Assembly (NCBI GenBank): GCA_019925095.2
Contig: CM034398.1
Location: 4,045,001-4,109,000, forward strand
DNA length: 64,000 nucleotides
Source: Dendrolimus kikuchii
Lineage: Eukaryota; Arthropoda; Insecta; Lepidoptera; Lasiocampidae
Reading direction: 5' to 3'
Positions within the stretch are counted from its first letter, which is position 1. Every line of letters starts with the position of its first letter. This document shows, piece after piece, positions 10,805 through 20,819 of the stretch. The notes under the pieces are model-generated. The model had not been told where the DNA came from. It saw only the letters and a list, made by a program, of their open reading frames with translations, and ran no database searches. The position numbers and the translations under genes are program-made.

Positions 10805-11405
10805 TGCGCGGCCGGCGTGTTGTCATCACCGGCAACAATCGCGAACTTGGTCCATCCGAAGGCCTTCAACAGAGCCACGAGCGACTTGCTCACTTTGTAC
10901 GCCGGCGGCAACGTCCTCGCGAAAGTAGCACCCAGACCGGTGCCTTTCTGCGATCACTTCGACGCCCAGGGTCCGCTTTCCTACTTTTTCTTCTCCACTT
11001 CGCGCGATCTTCGGCATCCCTTGTATTGAGACCATTGGTACGCATGTCATCCCTCACAACGTCAAGCCAGCATTTCTTGGGCCTACCCCTTCGACCGGGA
11101 CCTGGCGGAGGCGGCATGGCTAGACATTTGTTCCCCACGTAACTAGCCGGTTTCCGTAAAACGTGGCCGTACCAGCGTAAGCGACTCTCCTGCAGTTTGT
11201 CTGCTATGTCACGGACGTGAAGGCTGCCGCGGATGCGGGAGTTCCGGACGCGATCCTTTCGCGTGACTCCACACATCCACCGAAGCATATTCATTTCCGT
11301 GACACGCAGCTCCTGCTTGTGTCGCTCAAGTACAGGCCACGCTTCACTGCCATATAAAAGAACAGGTCTAATAATGGATTTGTAGACCTGTCCTTTTAAA
11401 TACAT
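10805..11405 (-). pseudogene. Non-LTR retrotransposon RT C-terminus (RTE-type, lineage 2)
   Basis: The minus-strand frame to 11405 encodes the region after the polymerase domain of an RTE-like LINE: IIRPVLLYGSEAWPVLERHK, MLRWMCGVTRKDRVRN, LRWYGHVLRKP and GRRGRPKKCWLDVVRDD. The last ~30 residues of the open frame come from a frame change. The RT catalytic core is absent (5'-truncated near 11405). A second copy lies at 16018-16880. It differs clearly in sequence from the abundant RTE family. Confidence 0.8.
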
Positions 11406-11461
11406 TAAAATGTGAACATATCGAGCTTATTATGGAAGAACATTGTTAGATATATAATTAA

Positions 11462-11610
11462 GGTATTAACGCTCTAAAGGTCTACCGTGACGTCGCCAAT
11501 AGTTTGATAGACGTCACACGCTACCAGAAGGCTGGCGTCTATTTCGCTCAAAGATTAAGCATTGCCATACAACGTGGCAACGCCGCCAGCCTTCTGGGAA
11601 TTAGTTGATT
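11462..11610 (+). pseudogene. Multicopy TE C-terminal segment V, copy 1
   Basis: Degenerate copy of a segment whose better versions encode ...LYRDLSxRL...LGQRISVAIQRGNAASILGT. It contains a perfect 14-bp inverted repeat: CCAGAAGGCTGGCG at 11524-11537 and CGCCAGCCTTCTGG at 11584-11597. Function unassigned; it is transposon-derived because six copies occur here. Confidence 0.55.
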
Positions 11611-11771
11611 CATTATTTATTTATAAATTAGTTTAATATTAAGGTATGTAATTATTTTATTCTAACAAAAAGCTAAAATAATAACTTATATATAAAACCC
11701 GCCAATCTGTTTTAGATAAAAGTGGTAGATATTTTTCCCGTTTTGGAAAGTAATTCGAGATAATAATAGTG

Positions 11772-12085
11772 ATTTTTTTTTATTGCAGGAGTTCAGCAGA
11801 CAGGCAGACGGCCCACTTGATGGATAGCGGTTACCATCACCTATGGACATTTGCAACAGCAAAGGTGCTACAAATGCGCTGCTGCTCTCTTAAGGGAGAC
11901 TGGAATCTGGACCGTAATGCCGGAACACAACTCAAGGTTGTTATGGCGACATACTTTAGACCAGGGGTGGTAGCCATCCAGTCGGCCAAATGCCCTACCA
12001 CCTGGCTGTGGGTTGTTTAGTCGCCTCTTACGACAGGCCGCCCGGCCGCAGGAAATTGTATTTTTTCTCCGTTCCTGCACGAATA
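11772..12085 (-). mobile_element. SINE-like repeat S, near full length
   Basis: Minus strand, poly(A) end at 11772 (TTTTTTTTATTGCAGGAG on plus). It is collinear with the other copies through GGCCGCCCGGCCGCAGGAAA to TCCTGCACGAATA. Confidence 0.85.
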
Positions 12086-12223
12086 GAATAAATATCTAGC
12101 AGCCAAGCAGGAAAGAAGGCAAGAATGTACTAAGAACATTAATTTGAAATAATTTAAATACACTAAGAATATGATAGTAAGTACTGAAAACTTTACAAGA
12201 TATAAATATTTAAATCAAATTCA

Positions 12224-12713
12224 AGGCCCAGCTCGCCATACACAACGCGGTGCTGGTACCTACGCTCACGTATGGATGCGAGAGTTGGGTATGGAAGATA
12301 GAGCATGAAAGTAGAGTAAACGCGGTCGAGATGCGAGCACTGCGCAAAATCTGCGGAGTGACGCTCGCGGACCGCGTTCGTAATACCGAAGTAAGAAAGA
12401 GAGTTGGTCTGAAAGAGAGTGTCGGGGTGAAGGTAAGGAAAGGAATGAAAGAATGACTAAACAGATATACAATGCAAAAGTGGATGGATGCAGAAGTCGT
12501 GGAAGGCCACGACACACCTTCCATGATCAAATTGATCGTGTACTAGCAGAAGGTGATGTCAAGAGCCTTAAGAACAGACGAGCTTGCATGACAAGAGTTA
12601 TGAATGTCAAAGAGGCAAGTGAGGTGTGTAAGAATAAGCCTAAATGGCACTCTGTTGTTCGTGCCTACCCCGCAAGGGAACTGGCGTGAAGTTATGTATG
12701 TATGTATGTATGT
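12224..12713 (+). mobile_element. RTE-like LINE, 5'-truncated copy 2
   Basis: Collinear with 58550-59075. It ends GAAGTTATG plus (TATG)n and has a 7-bp duplication AAATTCA at 12217-12223 and 12714-12720. It has a 37-bp deletion that joins GGAATG to AAAGAATG, breaking the frame, identical to that of 8150-8724. Confidence 0.9.
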
Positions 12714-12978
12714 AAATTCATAGGCTTCTCTTTCAGTAAGTTCAACAGTGAGCGGTGCTACGTAGAACTACGTCGTAATTAGCGTAGCGAATAAATGTAG
12801 CAACTACGGCGTAGCATGCATCTTAATAAGCTCATTTATATTCTCGGCTGTAGACACAAAATAATGACAATCTATTTTTTTATGTAAACTGCTGAACTTT
12901 TTAAGCTTTAATATATGACTTCCCTTTTACAGTACCCCACTTTTATCCTATAATTATGATATTATATGTCTGTACTAA

Positions 12979-13600
12979 TCTATACTAATATTATAAAGCT
13001 GAAGAGTTTGTTTGTTTGTTTGTTTAAACGCGCTAATCTCAGGAACCGGTGCTTCGATTTGAATAATTCTTTCAGTGTTGAATAGTACATTTATCGAGGA
13101 AGGCTATAGGTTATATTATATTTTCAAAAAAATTAGGGATCCTTACTAAAAGTCCAATAATGTAACCCAAGGTGTAAAAAAATGACCCGAGAAAATCCTT
13201 ACACGGCGTGCGCTGCGAAAACTATTGATTATAGAACAAAACAATGTACTACCACTTTGCAGAACATATAATTGTCTACAAATTTATTTTGTAACCATAT
13301 GTTTAACTATTGTAGTTATCTCACAATAAGTGTTTTCTTTTATTTTATTAAATAATTAAAATGCCGTCGCTTCAAAAACTCTTTATTTTGTACCTTTATA
13401 TTAATCCTTATCTAAATAAATTACTCCATATTCAAGACGAATTCAATACCTTTCTAGAAATTTTTGAATTATTCAATTCGGACGTTTCATTCAAAAGATA
13501 TCGCGATATTTAAAATGTAAGTATTAGTGTTGTAGCCAAATATACTAATATTGTTTGATTGAACGCGCTAATCTCAGGAACTACTGGTATTTGAAAAATG
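12979..13600 (+). mobile_element. Helitron-like element, 3'-truncated
   Basis: It starts TCTATACTAATATTATAAAG after an A and is nearly identical to 7032-7600, including the internal second head near 13552. It is interrupted near 13600 by segment V. Confidence 0.65.
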
Positions 13601-13740
13601 GCGCACAAACTTTATCGAGACATAGCGAAACGCCTGGTAGACCTCTCACGTGACCAAAAGACTGGTATGTACCTCGGACAACGCATTAGCGTTGTGATAC
13701 AGCGAGGTAATGTGGCCAGTCTTTTGGGCACGTTTCTAAC
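13600..13740 (+). pseudogene. Multicopy TE C-terminal segment V, copy 2
   Basis: Encodes HKLYRDIAKRLVDLSRDQKT and LGQRISVVIQRGNVASLLGT. Perfect inverted repeats CCAAAAGACTGG (13654-13665) and CCAGTCTTTTGG (13716-13727) enclose TACCTCG/CGAGGTA and ACAACGC/GCGTTGT pairs, forming one long hairpin. A jockey-type RT fragment abuts on the opposite strand. Confidence 0.6.
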
Positions 13741-14070
13741 GTCAGTTGGTATTATTGGTTTCAGACGGCGCAATAATAGTTTTTCAAACAGTTTAGACAT
13801 TATTACTAAGAGAGAAATTGGTCTGTAAGATGTCGTGTTATGAGAAGATATACCAGGTTTTTATATCATCAATACTTCTGCAACTTTCCACAGACTTGGA
13901 ACATGTTTTAATCTAAAACTAGCATTGATAAATGTAGTGAGTTTAACTATAACCTTTCTCAGTAGGTTGTGTAGTACTTCCCCGGTAATTATATAATAAC
14001 CTGGAGCTTTCTTTTGACCTAGTAGTTGAATTTCCTTAAGAACTTCTTTAGGAGCGGTCTGGGACTAGAT
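13740..14070 (-). pseudogene. Jockey-type LINE reverse transcriptase, N-terminal fragment
   Basis: The minus strand encodes KKAPGYYIITGEVL, then FINASFRLKHVPSLWKVAEV, KPG, TSYRPISLL and MSKLFEKLLLRRLKPII. These are the early RT blocks of jockey-clade LINEs (K-A-P-G..., W-K-x-A-x-V, S-Y-R-P-I-S-L-L). At least one stop codon (after VLMI) interrupts it, and it is cut at both ends. Confidence 0.75.
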
Positions 14071-14290
14071 TTTATAGTTTAATTTTAATTTGTATATATA
14101 CTTATTTATAATTTAGTTTAGTTTCTATTTAATTGTTAATATCGTTTGTATAGTTGTAGGTTTGCTATATATAGTTTATTTATAGTTGTAATTACGTTAT
14201 AATATAATTTAAATATTTAGTTGTTTTCACATTATGGATTTTTGAGCATGAACAGCATTATTTCTCATGCGTTTCTAAATACTAAGGAGT

Positions 14291-14641
14291 TACTTTTATT
14301 TTTCCTTCCACCCATTTTAACATTATATAAAATTATTAGAGCTAGGCATGTTTGCTGAAGAGTTTCTTGCGCCGCTTCTTCTCTTCAAGCCATAACATGT
14401 TGCGAAGCGGTAGTAAATTAGATTAGGCTCTCATAGAGTAAATAATAACCATAAACAAAATTAAAATTAAATAATTAAAATTAATAAGTTGGCGGTAGGC
14501 TAAATAAAACTTTAACAATACTCGTTGACACTTGACATCTTTGTCTTCCGTGATCACGGCCACTGAAAAGTGGCCGAAACGTCGGAAAAATCATAATCAA
14601 ATAAAATTACCGCGCTTAAAACCGTTAAAACGTAGTTTTAT
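14291..14641 (+). mobile_element. Penelope-like element, 3'UTR-only insertion
   Basis: Collinear with 57247-57600, the 3'UTR of the Penelope coding copy. It is flanked by a perfect 11-bp duplication TACTAAGGAGT (14280-14290 and 14642-14652), so it is a separate 5'-truncated insertion. It includes the hairpin motif CCGTGATCACGG followed by GGCCACTGAAAAGTGGCC near 14551-14579. Confidence 0.9.
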
Positions 14642-14729
14642 TACTAAGGAGTATTAATACATAATTTCATGCTAATCATTTCGTTATATTACAAAAACTA
14701 CTCAAGGGATATTTTTTGAACTAGTCTTA

Positions 14730-14935
14730 ATCGGCAGACAGACAGATTGCGTTGTATATAAGCTAAGCAAGTTACTCTTGTGTTATGGATAAAATGCAAC
14801 GGACCACTCTGGGGCCGTTTCCAGACACCCAGACCATAGTAAATAACGGAAACTCCGATTACGAAGTTTACCATGCCAGAAATCGAAAACAAAGGCAAAG
14901 GTTTATCCCACTCAAGTACAGACGCCGTGACGTTA
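14730..14935 (-). mobile_element. tRNA-derived SINE (family T), old copy
   Basis: Diverged copy of the minus-strand SINE at 23882-24115: CAAGTTACTCTTGTGTTATG, CCCAGACCATAGTAAATAAC and CATGCCAGAAATCGAAAAC are shared. The promoter boxes are decayed. Confidence 0.6.
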
Positions 14936-15221
14936 CGAGTTTACTTTATATTATATATATATTTTTTTTTACTTTTTCTAAAAGTATACTACAATTTCAA
15001 TAGCTATATGAACAATATAAATTAATACACCTATTGTTGTTTAAATTAATTTGTGTAATGTATAACAACTCAGTTTTAAGATGTACTAAAAAATTTCGGG
15101 CCTTTGTAACTAGCAAAATAATTGATTCTTGATTCTTTTTGACAATTAAAATTGCCGTGCAAATAAAAAAATTCTCTCTTACATACAAATATAGAATATA
15201 AAAAGAACGAAATATAAAAAG

Positions 15222-15490
15222 TCGTGCTAAACTAATGGTTAGTACACGAGTCCCAAACTCAAAAAGGGCGCGGGTTCAAAACCACTTATGCAGTTTTCTA
15301 CCTAACGTGAATATTGTTACAATTACCACGCGCTAACAGCGGTGAAGGAAAACATCTTGATGAAACCTGCACATCGGTTGATGTGTCAAACCTGCCAAGC
15401 CGCGTTGGACAAGCGTGGCGGGTACACTGTCCGTTCCCCCTATAATAGGAGGCCCGAGCCCAGCAGTGGGACATTTACGGGCTGAATTAT
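15222..15490 (+). mobile_element. tRNA-derived SINE (family U)
   Basis: The tRNA-like head GTCGTGCTAAACTAATGGTT has an A-box-like start and is followed by a B-box-like GCGGGTTCAAAACC. The body reads AAACCTGCACATCGGTTGAT through GTCAAACCTGCC and ends GCCCAGCAGTGGGACATT. A reverse-strand relative is at 24820-25100. Confidence 0.7.
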
Positions 15491-15725
15491 ATACAAATAC
15501 AAATTAGACAGTAAATACAAAAAAACAAGCATGACGATTTCATAAGGACCTCGTTTTATATAAAATAACTACCAAATTAAAAAGAAGTATGCGTATAAGG
15601 TACATAGATATAATATGAAAGATAAAAAACAATGTATACATTAAATAAGAAAAGAATAACCTCCGTAATATCATACTTTATATTCTATTCAACACAAAGA
15701 TCTAAGGATTTAATGAATAACTTAC

Positions 15726-15837
15726 GTGTGATATTAAGGGGAGGTTCCAGGCAGCGGCCAATTTGGCCTCAGTGTGGCAAGTGCCGTCCGGGCCAAAGAA
15801 CGCGACGACACCTAAATCCCGCATCTGGGTCATCACC
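15726..15837 (-). CDS. Host gene exon: ANF-receptor domain, second conserved block
   Basis: This 112-nt exon starts in phase 2, completing the Arg codon split from exon 21034-21179, and ends in phase 0 at a GTAAG donor. It encodes VMTQMRDLGVVAFFGPDG, then TCHTEAKLAAAWNLPLISH. The pattern V-V-A-F-F-G-P-D-x-x-C-H-x-E-A-x-L-A-A-A-W-N-x-P-L-I is the conserved ligand-pocket core of ANF-receptor domains in receptor guanylate cyclases such as insect Gyc32E/Gyc76C relatives and vertebrate natriuretic peptide receptors. The Cys in TCH is usually disulphide-bonded. Later exons (rest of the ectodomain, transmembrane helix, kinase homology, cyclase) are not recognised between 1 and 15725, so they probably lie off the left edge. 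Class is confident; paralogue is not. Confidence 0.88.
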
Positions 15838-15934
15838 CTGTTAACAAAAAACCAATTGGAATCAAACTTGTACTCTTGTTCAATGAAACTAAACAATTTT
15901 TATTAAAAAAAAATACGGTCCTAACATCAAAGCT

Positions 15935-15990
15935 CTTAACACCCAAACCCAGCAAAAAGCAACTGCCAAACCTCAAAATACTCATCATCA
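15935..15990 (+). pseudogene. Penelope-like ORF 3'-end scrap
   Basis: CACCCAAACCCAGCAAAAAG and the next ~25 bp match the Penelope coding copy at about 57157-57195 (residues KTQTQQKPPARPQ). Confidence 0.5.
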
Positions 15991-16096
15991 TCATCCGAGC
16001 GTTAAATCCCGGTTGCGTTCGGACCGATCACTTCGACGCCCAGGGTCCGCTTTTCTACTTTTTCTTCTCCACTTCGCGCGATGTTCGGCATCCCTT

Positions 16097-16225
16097 CCTG
16101 GGAGGTAGCCTCCTCGTCTCGCTTCCTCGTCGCCACTGGTGAATAAAAGACGTGATACCGTGAACGCATTTATTTTAACACTGGCCCGGCGGGCGGGTAT
16201 GCATCGCTTTTATATACTCATACAT
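16097..16225 (-). mobile_element. 129-bp insertion with LTR-like signals
   Basis: Present here and absent from the aligned copy near 11019. On the minus strand it reads TATATAAAAGCG (TATA-like), then AAAATAAATGCG (polyadenylation signal), then CACCAGTGGCGACGAGGAAG, which resembles the junction between an LTR end and a gypsy-type leader. No terminal repeats or clear duplication, so this is tentative. Confidence 0.35.
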
Positions 16226-16448
16226 GTATTGAGACCATTGGTACGCATGTCATCCTTCACAACGTCAAGCCAGAATTTCTTAGGCCTACCCCTTGGACCG
16301 GGGCCTGGCAGAGGCGGTATGGCTAGACATTTGTTCCCCACGTAACTAGCCGGTTTCCGTAAAGCGTGGCCGCCGTACCAGCGTAAGCGACTCTCCGGCA
16401 GTTTGTCTGCTATGTCACTGACGTGAAGACTGCCGCGGATGCGGGAGT

Positions 16449-16770
16449 TTCTTTTTTTTTATTATTATTGCAGGAGATCAGCATACAGACAGACGGCCCA
16501 CTTGATGGAAAGCGGTTACCGTCGCCTATGGACATTTGCAACAGCAAAGTTGCTACAAATGCGCTGCTGTTCTCTTAAGGGAAACTGGAACCTGGTCACT
16601 AATGCCGGAACACAACTCTAGGTTGTTATGGCGACATACTTTAGACCAGGGGTGGTAGCCATCCAGTCGGGCAAATGCCCTACCACCTGGCTGTGGGTTG
16701 TTTTGTCGCCTTTTACGACAGGCCGCCCGGCCGCAGGAAATTGTATTCTTTCTCCGTTCCTACACGGATA
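16449..16770 (-). mobile_element. SINE-like repeat S inside the lineage-2 LINE
   Basis: Full-length minus-strand copy (T-run at 16449, end TCCTACACGGATA). The LINE sequence resumes as GACGCTATCCCTTCCGCGTG, matching GACGCGATCCTTTCGCGTG of the uninterrupted copy. Confidence 0.85.
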
Positions 16771-16983
16771 GACGCTATCCCTTCCGCGTGACTCCACACA
16801 TCCACCGAAGCGTATTCGTTTACGTGACAAGGAGCTCCTGCTTGTGTCGCTCAAGTACAGGCAACGCTTCACTGCCGTATAAAAGACCAGCCTTCAAGGC
16901 ATTGTGACCTCTTTCTGCGTGCACCGGAACACAAACCAACTTGATTAACATTTTTTTTTTATTTTACCTCCCACCCATTTTAA

Positions 16984-17346
16984 TCTTGTATATAAAAATG
17001 AATCTTAGAAATGTATGTACGCACATAACTTGGGAACGACTTTACCGATTTTGATTAAACTTTTTGGAAGGCCACGACACACCTTCCATAATCAAATTGA
17101 TCGTGTACTAGCAGAAGGTGATGTCAGGAGCCTTAAGAACAGACGAGCGTGTATGACAAGAGCTATGAATGTCAAAGAAGCAAGTGAGGTGTGTAAGAAT
17201 AAGCCTGAATGGCGCTCTGTAGCTCGTGCCTACCCCGCAAGGGAACTGGCGTGAAGTTATGTATGTATGTATGATTAAACTTTTTGTTTGGGTGGGTCCC
17301 CGAATGGCTTAGATTTACAATTGGAGCCGGTAGGTGGGACAGCTAG
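16984..17346 (+). mobile_element. Helitron nested in Penelope 3'UTR, itself interrupted
   Basis: It starts TCTTGTATATAAAAATG after A16983 and ends GGTGGGACAGCTAG before T17347, with the Penelope sequence restored exactly around it. Its body is split by an RTE copy at 17067-17272. Confidence 0.9.
17067..17272 (+). mobile_element. RTE-like LINE, 5'-truncated copy 3
   Basis: It ends GAAGTTATG plus (TATG)n and lies inside the Helitron. The target-site duplication is GATTAAACTTTTTG (14 bp) at 17053-17066 and 17273-17286. It encodes the last ~60 residues of the RTE ORF. Confidence 0.92.
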
Positions 17347-17767
17347 TATTATGTAAAATTATTAGTGCTAGGCATGTTTGCTGAAGAGTTTCTTGCGCCG
17401 CTTCTTCTCTTCAAGCCACAACATGTTGCGAAGCGGTTGTAAAATAGATTAGGCTCCCATAGAGTAAATAATAACCATAAATAAAATTAAAACTAAATAG
17501 TTACAATGAACAAGTTGGCGTCAGGCTAAATAAAACTTTAACAATACTCATTGACACTTGACATTTTTGTCTTCCGTGATCACGGCTACTGAAAAGTGGC
17601 CGAAACGTCGGAATAATAAAAATCAAATAAATTACCGAACTTATCAATTAAATTAAAAATTAAAATTGTTAAAACATAGTTTTAATTAAATATTAAATAA
17701 ATATTCTATTGACGAAGAAAATTTGGATGTTTGATAAATATTACATTCCAGAGCTAATTTATTTATG

Positions 17768-17880
17768 ACTCATTGACTCTTCAGATAATCAGAAGGCTGG
17801 TGCCTACCTCGGGCAACGAATCAGTATGACGATCCAGTAGCCAGCCTTCTGGGCACCTGACCCATAGAAGACGGTGATCT
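17768..17880 (+). pseudogene. Multicopy TE C-terminal segment V, copy 3
   Basis: Short degenerate copy with CAGAAGGCTGG at 17790-17800 and CCAGCCTTCTG at 17841-17851 as a perfect inverted repeat, and CTCGGGCAACGAATCAG between. Confidence 0.5.
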
Positions 17881-18016
17881 AGGCTCAGTATTCTACTTAT
17901 AGTCTTGAGGGACTATAGGTAGAATACAATATAAATAAGTTAAGTTTTCTTTTATTGTATTAGATTATTTGTGGCATGGTAATTTTAATTGTATATTAAA
18001 AGTATTTATTTATTAA

Positions 18017-18140
18017 CTAGCTTCTGCCCGCAACTTCGTCCGCGTGGAATAGATAAACAAAAGTGAGTTAAAAAAACCCTCCCGATTTTAAGACACTCTT
18101 CATTGGTGCTCCGCTCCTATTGGTCTTAGCGTGATGATAT
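18017..18140 (-). mobile_element. Helitron-like 3' end (minus strand)
   Basis: CTAGCTTCTGCCCGCAACTT after an A, then GTCCGCGTGGAATAG and GGTCTTAGCGTGATGATATA, the reverse complement of the 3' part of 7700-7807. The 5' limit is not clear; related sequence may run to ~18500. Confidence 0.6.
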
Positions 18141-18149
18141 ATAGCCTAA

Positions 18150-19080
18150 TTGTTTTTTGATGTATAAATTGTTTCATTGTATGATGATACCGGCAATATC
18201 AATGCTTAATTATGTGCATAAGTTATATAATATGCTGTTTAAGTAATTAAAGTCTTTTTAACTATACCACGGAAACTCTTTAATTTTTCCGGATCAAAAG
18301 TATCCTATATGTTGACCAGGGATATAAGCTACCACGTTTCGGAGATTAGCCGGTACAAGCAGACAGACAAACAGAGAAATAAAAAAATTGAAAAAATCAA
18401 AATTAGTTCTATTTCACTTCTTACATCCCCCTGACTGACTGACTCGGTTTTTAGCATTTTTTGTTTCATTGTGCAGAAATTCGACCTCTACAATTTTATT
18501 ATATGTACAGATATTAAAAGTATTAATTTATTAATTCTGCTCTGTGCTGCTTCAAAGCTTCACCCTAAAGGCTTCCAAAGTATTGGCTTCGTCCGTAGTT
18601 TTACGAGACTGGTAAACGCGACGATAACTATACTTATCGTCAGATAAGCCGTCGGAATGTGAGTCATATTCGCAATAAAAAACACACATAAACGAATAGA
18701 AAAGCGGAAAGCTTGTTGAATGGACATGAAGATTCTAGAAGTATTCCACTGTTGCCAAAAAAGTCTACGGAAACTTAAGAGAGACGTATGGAAAAGTACC
18801 TGATAAGCATAACAACAAAATTATCTTATCCTAAGTAAATATGTGTTTTACTTAAGGTAGCGAGATATTTTCCTTTAATATAAAGTGTACACAATTTCAA
18901 GCGTAATATTGAAAAACCTCTATGTGTACTGAAAGCGTCCTAAAAAAATGTATTCGCATATTTGATACTACATTTTGTACATTAATGATGTATAGGTCTG
19001 CCTCTATGTTACTAATGTACTATGTGATGTGTGCTAAAATGACCTCTAGCTTCATCAGAAAAAAAAATAGTTAGAGTCAC
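18150..19080. other. Unassigned intron sequence
   Basis: A weak Helitron-type motif (ACCAGGGATATAAGCTACCA, near 18315) is the only recognisable item. An inverted CGACGATAACTATACTTATCGTC lies near 18621. Confidence 0.35.
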
Positions 19081-19090
19081 TTAAATGAGA

Positions 19091-19350
19091 TGAAAGAATG
19101 ACTAAACAGATATACAATGCAAAAGTGGATGGATGCAGAAGTCGTGGAAGGCCACGACACACCTTCCATGATCAAATTGATCGTGTACTAGCAGGTGATG
19201 TCAGGAGCCTTAAGAACAGACGAGCGTGCATGACAAGAGCTATGAATGTCAAAGAAGCAAGTGAGGTGTGTAAAAATAAGCCTGAATGGCGCTCTGTTGT
19301 TCGTGCCTACCCGGCAAGGGAACTGGCGTGAAGTTATGTATGTATGTATG
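19091..19350 (+). mobile_element. RTE-like LINE, 5'-truncated copy 4
   Basis: Target-site duplication TAAATGAGA at 19082-19090 and 19351-19359. Encodes the last 77 residues of the ORF, starting MTKQIYNAKVDGCRSRGRPR, with one codon lost (LAGD for LAEGD). Confidence 0.92.
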
Positions 19351-19487
19351 TAAATGAGAATCATAATTTTTTTAATGTTTATAGCTAAGAAAATTGCCAG
19401 AGACCAATATTATATTGTATACTAAGAGAAACCAAGAATAGACAAATAATATGTTAGAACAATATAAGCACTTAATCTATATAGTAT

Positions 19488-19906
19488 TGTTACGAGTTGC
19501 AGGACTCGAATAAAAAATGCCGTTGGAATTACTATAGAATTTATTAGAACTATACAAACACATATAACACAGGTACAAATATAACTGAACACAATCAGTT
19601 CAAATGTAATGCGCGATTAAATAACACGCGCAAAGTCCGTCACTATATAGGTTATCGAATGTACACAAGTCTCGCCTTGATCGTTGTTCTCGCTAGACTG
19701 CCGATCTCTTCTTTGGGCCTTTGCTTTATACTGCACCGATACGATATGGCTGCCCGCCCGCATAGATCGAATTTCTTAGAATTAGTTCGACACACCTGTC
19801 TAATGACTGCCATAAAAGAGTATAATACACAATAGGCTGTTTTTCTAATTACAAATTTTAAAAACAATGTAAACAAAAGAAGTTCAAATGCCGAAAAGGT
19901 AATAAA
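19488..19906 (-). mobile_element. LTR (family 1), outer end truncated
   Basis: It begins TGTTACGAGTTGCAGGACTC and is collinear with 27606-28030 and 1185-1600 until about 19906. Confidence 0.75.
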
Positions 19907-20034
19907 CTGCAGGGAGCTGTCCTTTAGAGGGAGTTCTTAAAAAATCAAAAACTAACATTTTTTCACTCGAGACTCAAAAAAGAAGTCAATATTTTTGCGC
20001 CACCCTAATGTACACTAATTTATAAAAATTGATC

Positions 20035-20215
20035 TCCGCCGGCAGTGGGGCCTAGCGTCCCGGCTACCGGTGGTTAAGGCTCTAGACATAGGAATCTCCT
20101 CACAATACGAACCCTATCTAACAGAGCTGCCTTCTGCAACCGACCCTTCACACAGATACCAAGCTAGAGCCTTTCAAGGTGGCGGACAAGGCTCTTCACT
20201 ATTATTATTATTCAC
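20035..20215 (+). repeat. LINE 3' end-like repeat with (TTA)n tail, copy 1
   Basis: CCGGCAGTGGGGCCTAGCGT, then CTACCGGTGGTTAAGGCT, and an end in ATTATTATTATT. Same order as 23648-23880. The short A+T-rich tandem tail suggests a non-LTR 3' end. Confidence 0.55.
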
Positions 20216-20267
20216 TTGTACGTACCTATATAAATTATTTTCAAGTTTTTTACATTTTTCTTATAAA

Positions 20268-20751
20268 TCTATATAATTTAATATATATAAATTACGAACA
20301 GACGAGCTTGCATGACAAGAGTTATGAATGTCAAAGAGGCAAGTGAGGTGTGTAAGAATAAGCCTAAATGGCACTCTGTTGTTCGTGCCTACCCCGCGAG
20401 GTAACTGGCGTGAAGTTATGTATGTATGTATATATAAATTACGTGTCACGTTGTTTGTCCGCGATGGACTCCTAAACTACATGACTTGATTTTAATCAAA
20501 TTTGCACAACGTGTGCAGTTTGATCCGATTTGAAAGATAGGATAGCTTACATTTGGACCCGGTAGGTGGCGCTGGAATCGGGTTCTAGAATCCTCTTAAT
20601 CACCGGGAGCGATTTTGGTGATTTTGTTTTTGTGTGTTTGAGTGGGTTCCCGGATGGTTTAAATCTACAATTGGAACCGGTAGGTGGCGCTGGGATCGGG
20701 TCGTAGATTTTTATTTTTTCAGAGCAGGACAACGTCTGCCGGGGCCGCTAA
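20268..20751 (+). mobile_element. Helitron interrupted by an RTE copy
   Basis: It starts TCTATATAATTTAATATATA after an A and ends CCGGGGCCGCTAA before a T. Without the RTE insert its body matches 59603-59811 (TAAATTACGTGTCAC, ATTTGGACCCGGTAGGTGGC), followed by a partly repeated second 3' module. Confidence 0.8.
20297..20430 (+). mobile_element. RTE-like LINE, 5'-truncated copy 5
   Basis: Only the last ~110 bp plus (TATG)n. Target-site duplication TATATAAATTACG at 20284-20296 and 20431-20443, so it inserted into the Helitron 5' end. Confidence 0.9.
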
Positions 20752-20819
20752 TATCTCATAAAATATGTAAATTATTTTTATTATTATTTAGTATATCCTT
20801 GAAAATTACTAGTCATAAA

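Larger units (their letters stand above)
16018..16880 (-). pseudogene. RTE-type LINE lineage 2, second copy, twice interrupted
   Basis: Collinear on the minus strand with 10930-11370: the GRRGRPKK-type region, YVGNKCLA, LRWYGH and the LERHKQEL region near 16830-16870. Relative to that copy it has gained 129 bp at 16097-16225 and a SINE-like repeat S at about 16449-16770. Confidence 0.75.
16905..17695 (+). mobile_element. Penelope-like 3' end, interrupted by a Helitron
   Basis: The left part, 16905-16983, covers the ORF end (CTCTTTCTGCGTGCACCGGA, ACACAAACCAACTTGATT) and ...CCACCCATTTTAA. The right part, 17347-17695, resumes TATTATGTAAAATTATTAG and runs to AAAACATAGTTTTAA. Joined, they match 57247-57600 with no missing base at the junction. 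Confidence 0.85.

Noticed and set aside
14340..14640. Hammerhead ribozyme in the Penelope 3'UTR
   Set aside because: CTGAAGAG and CGAAAC occur but not in the order and spacing of the hammerhead core, and no matching stem II could be drawn.
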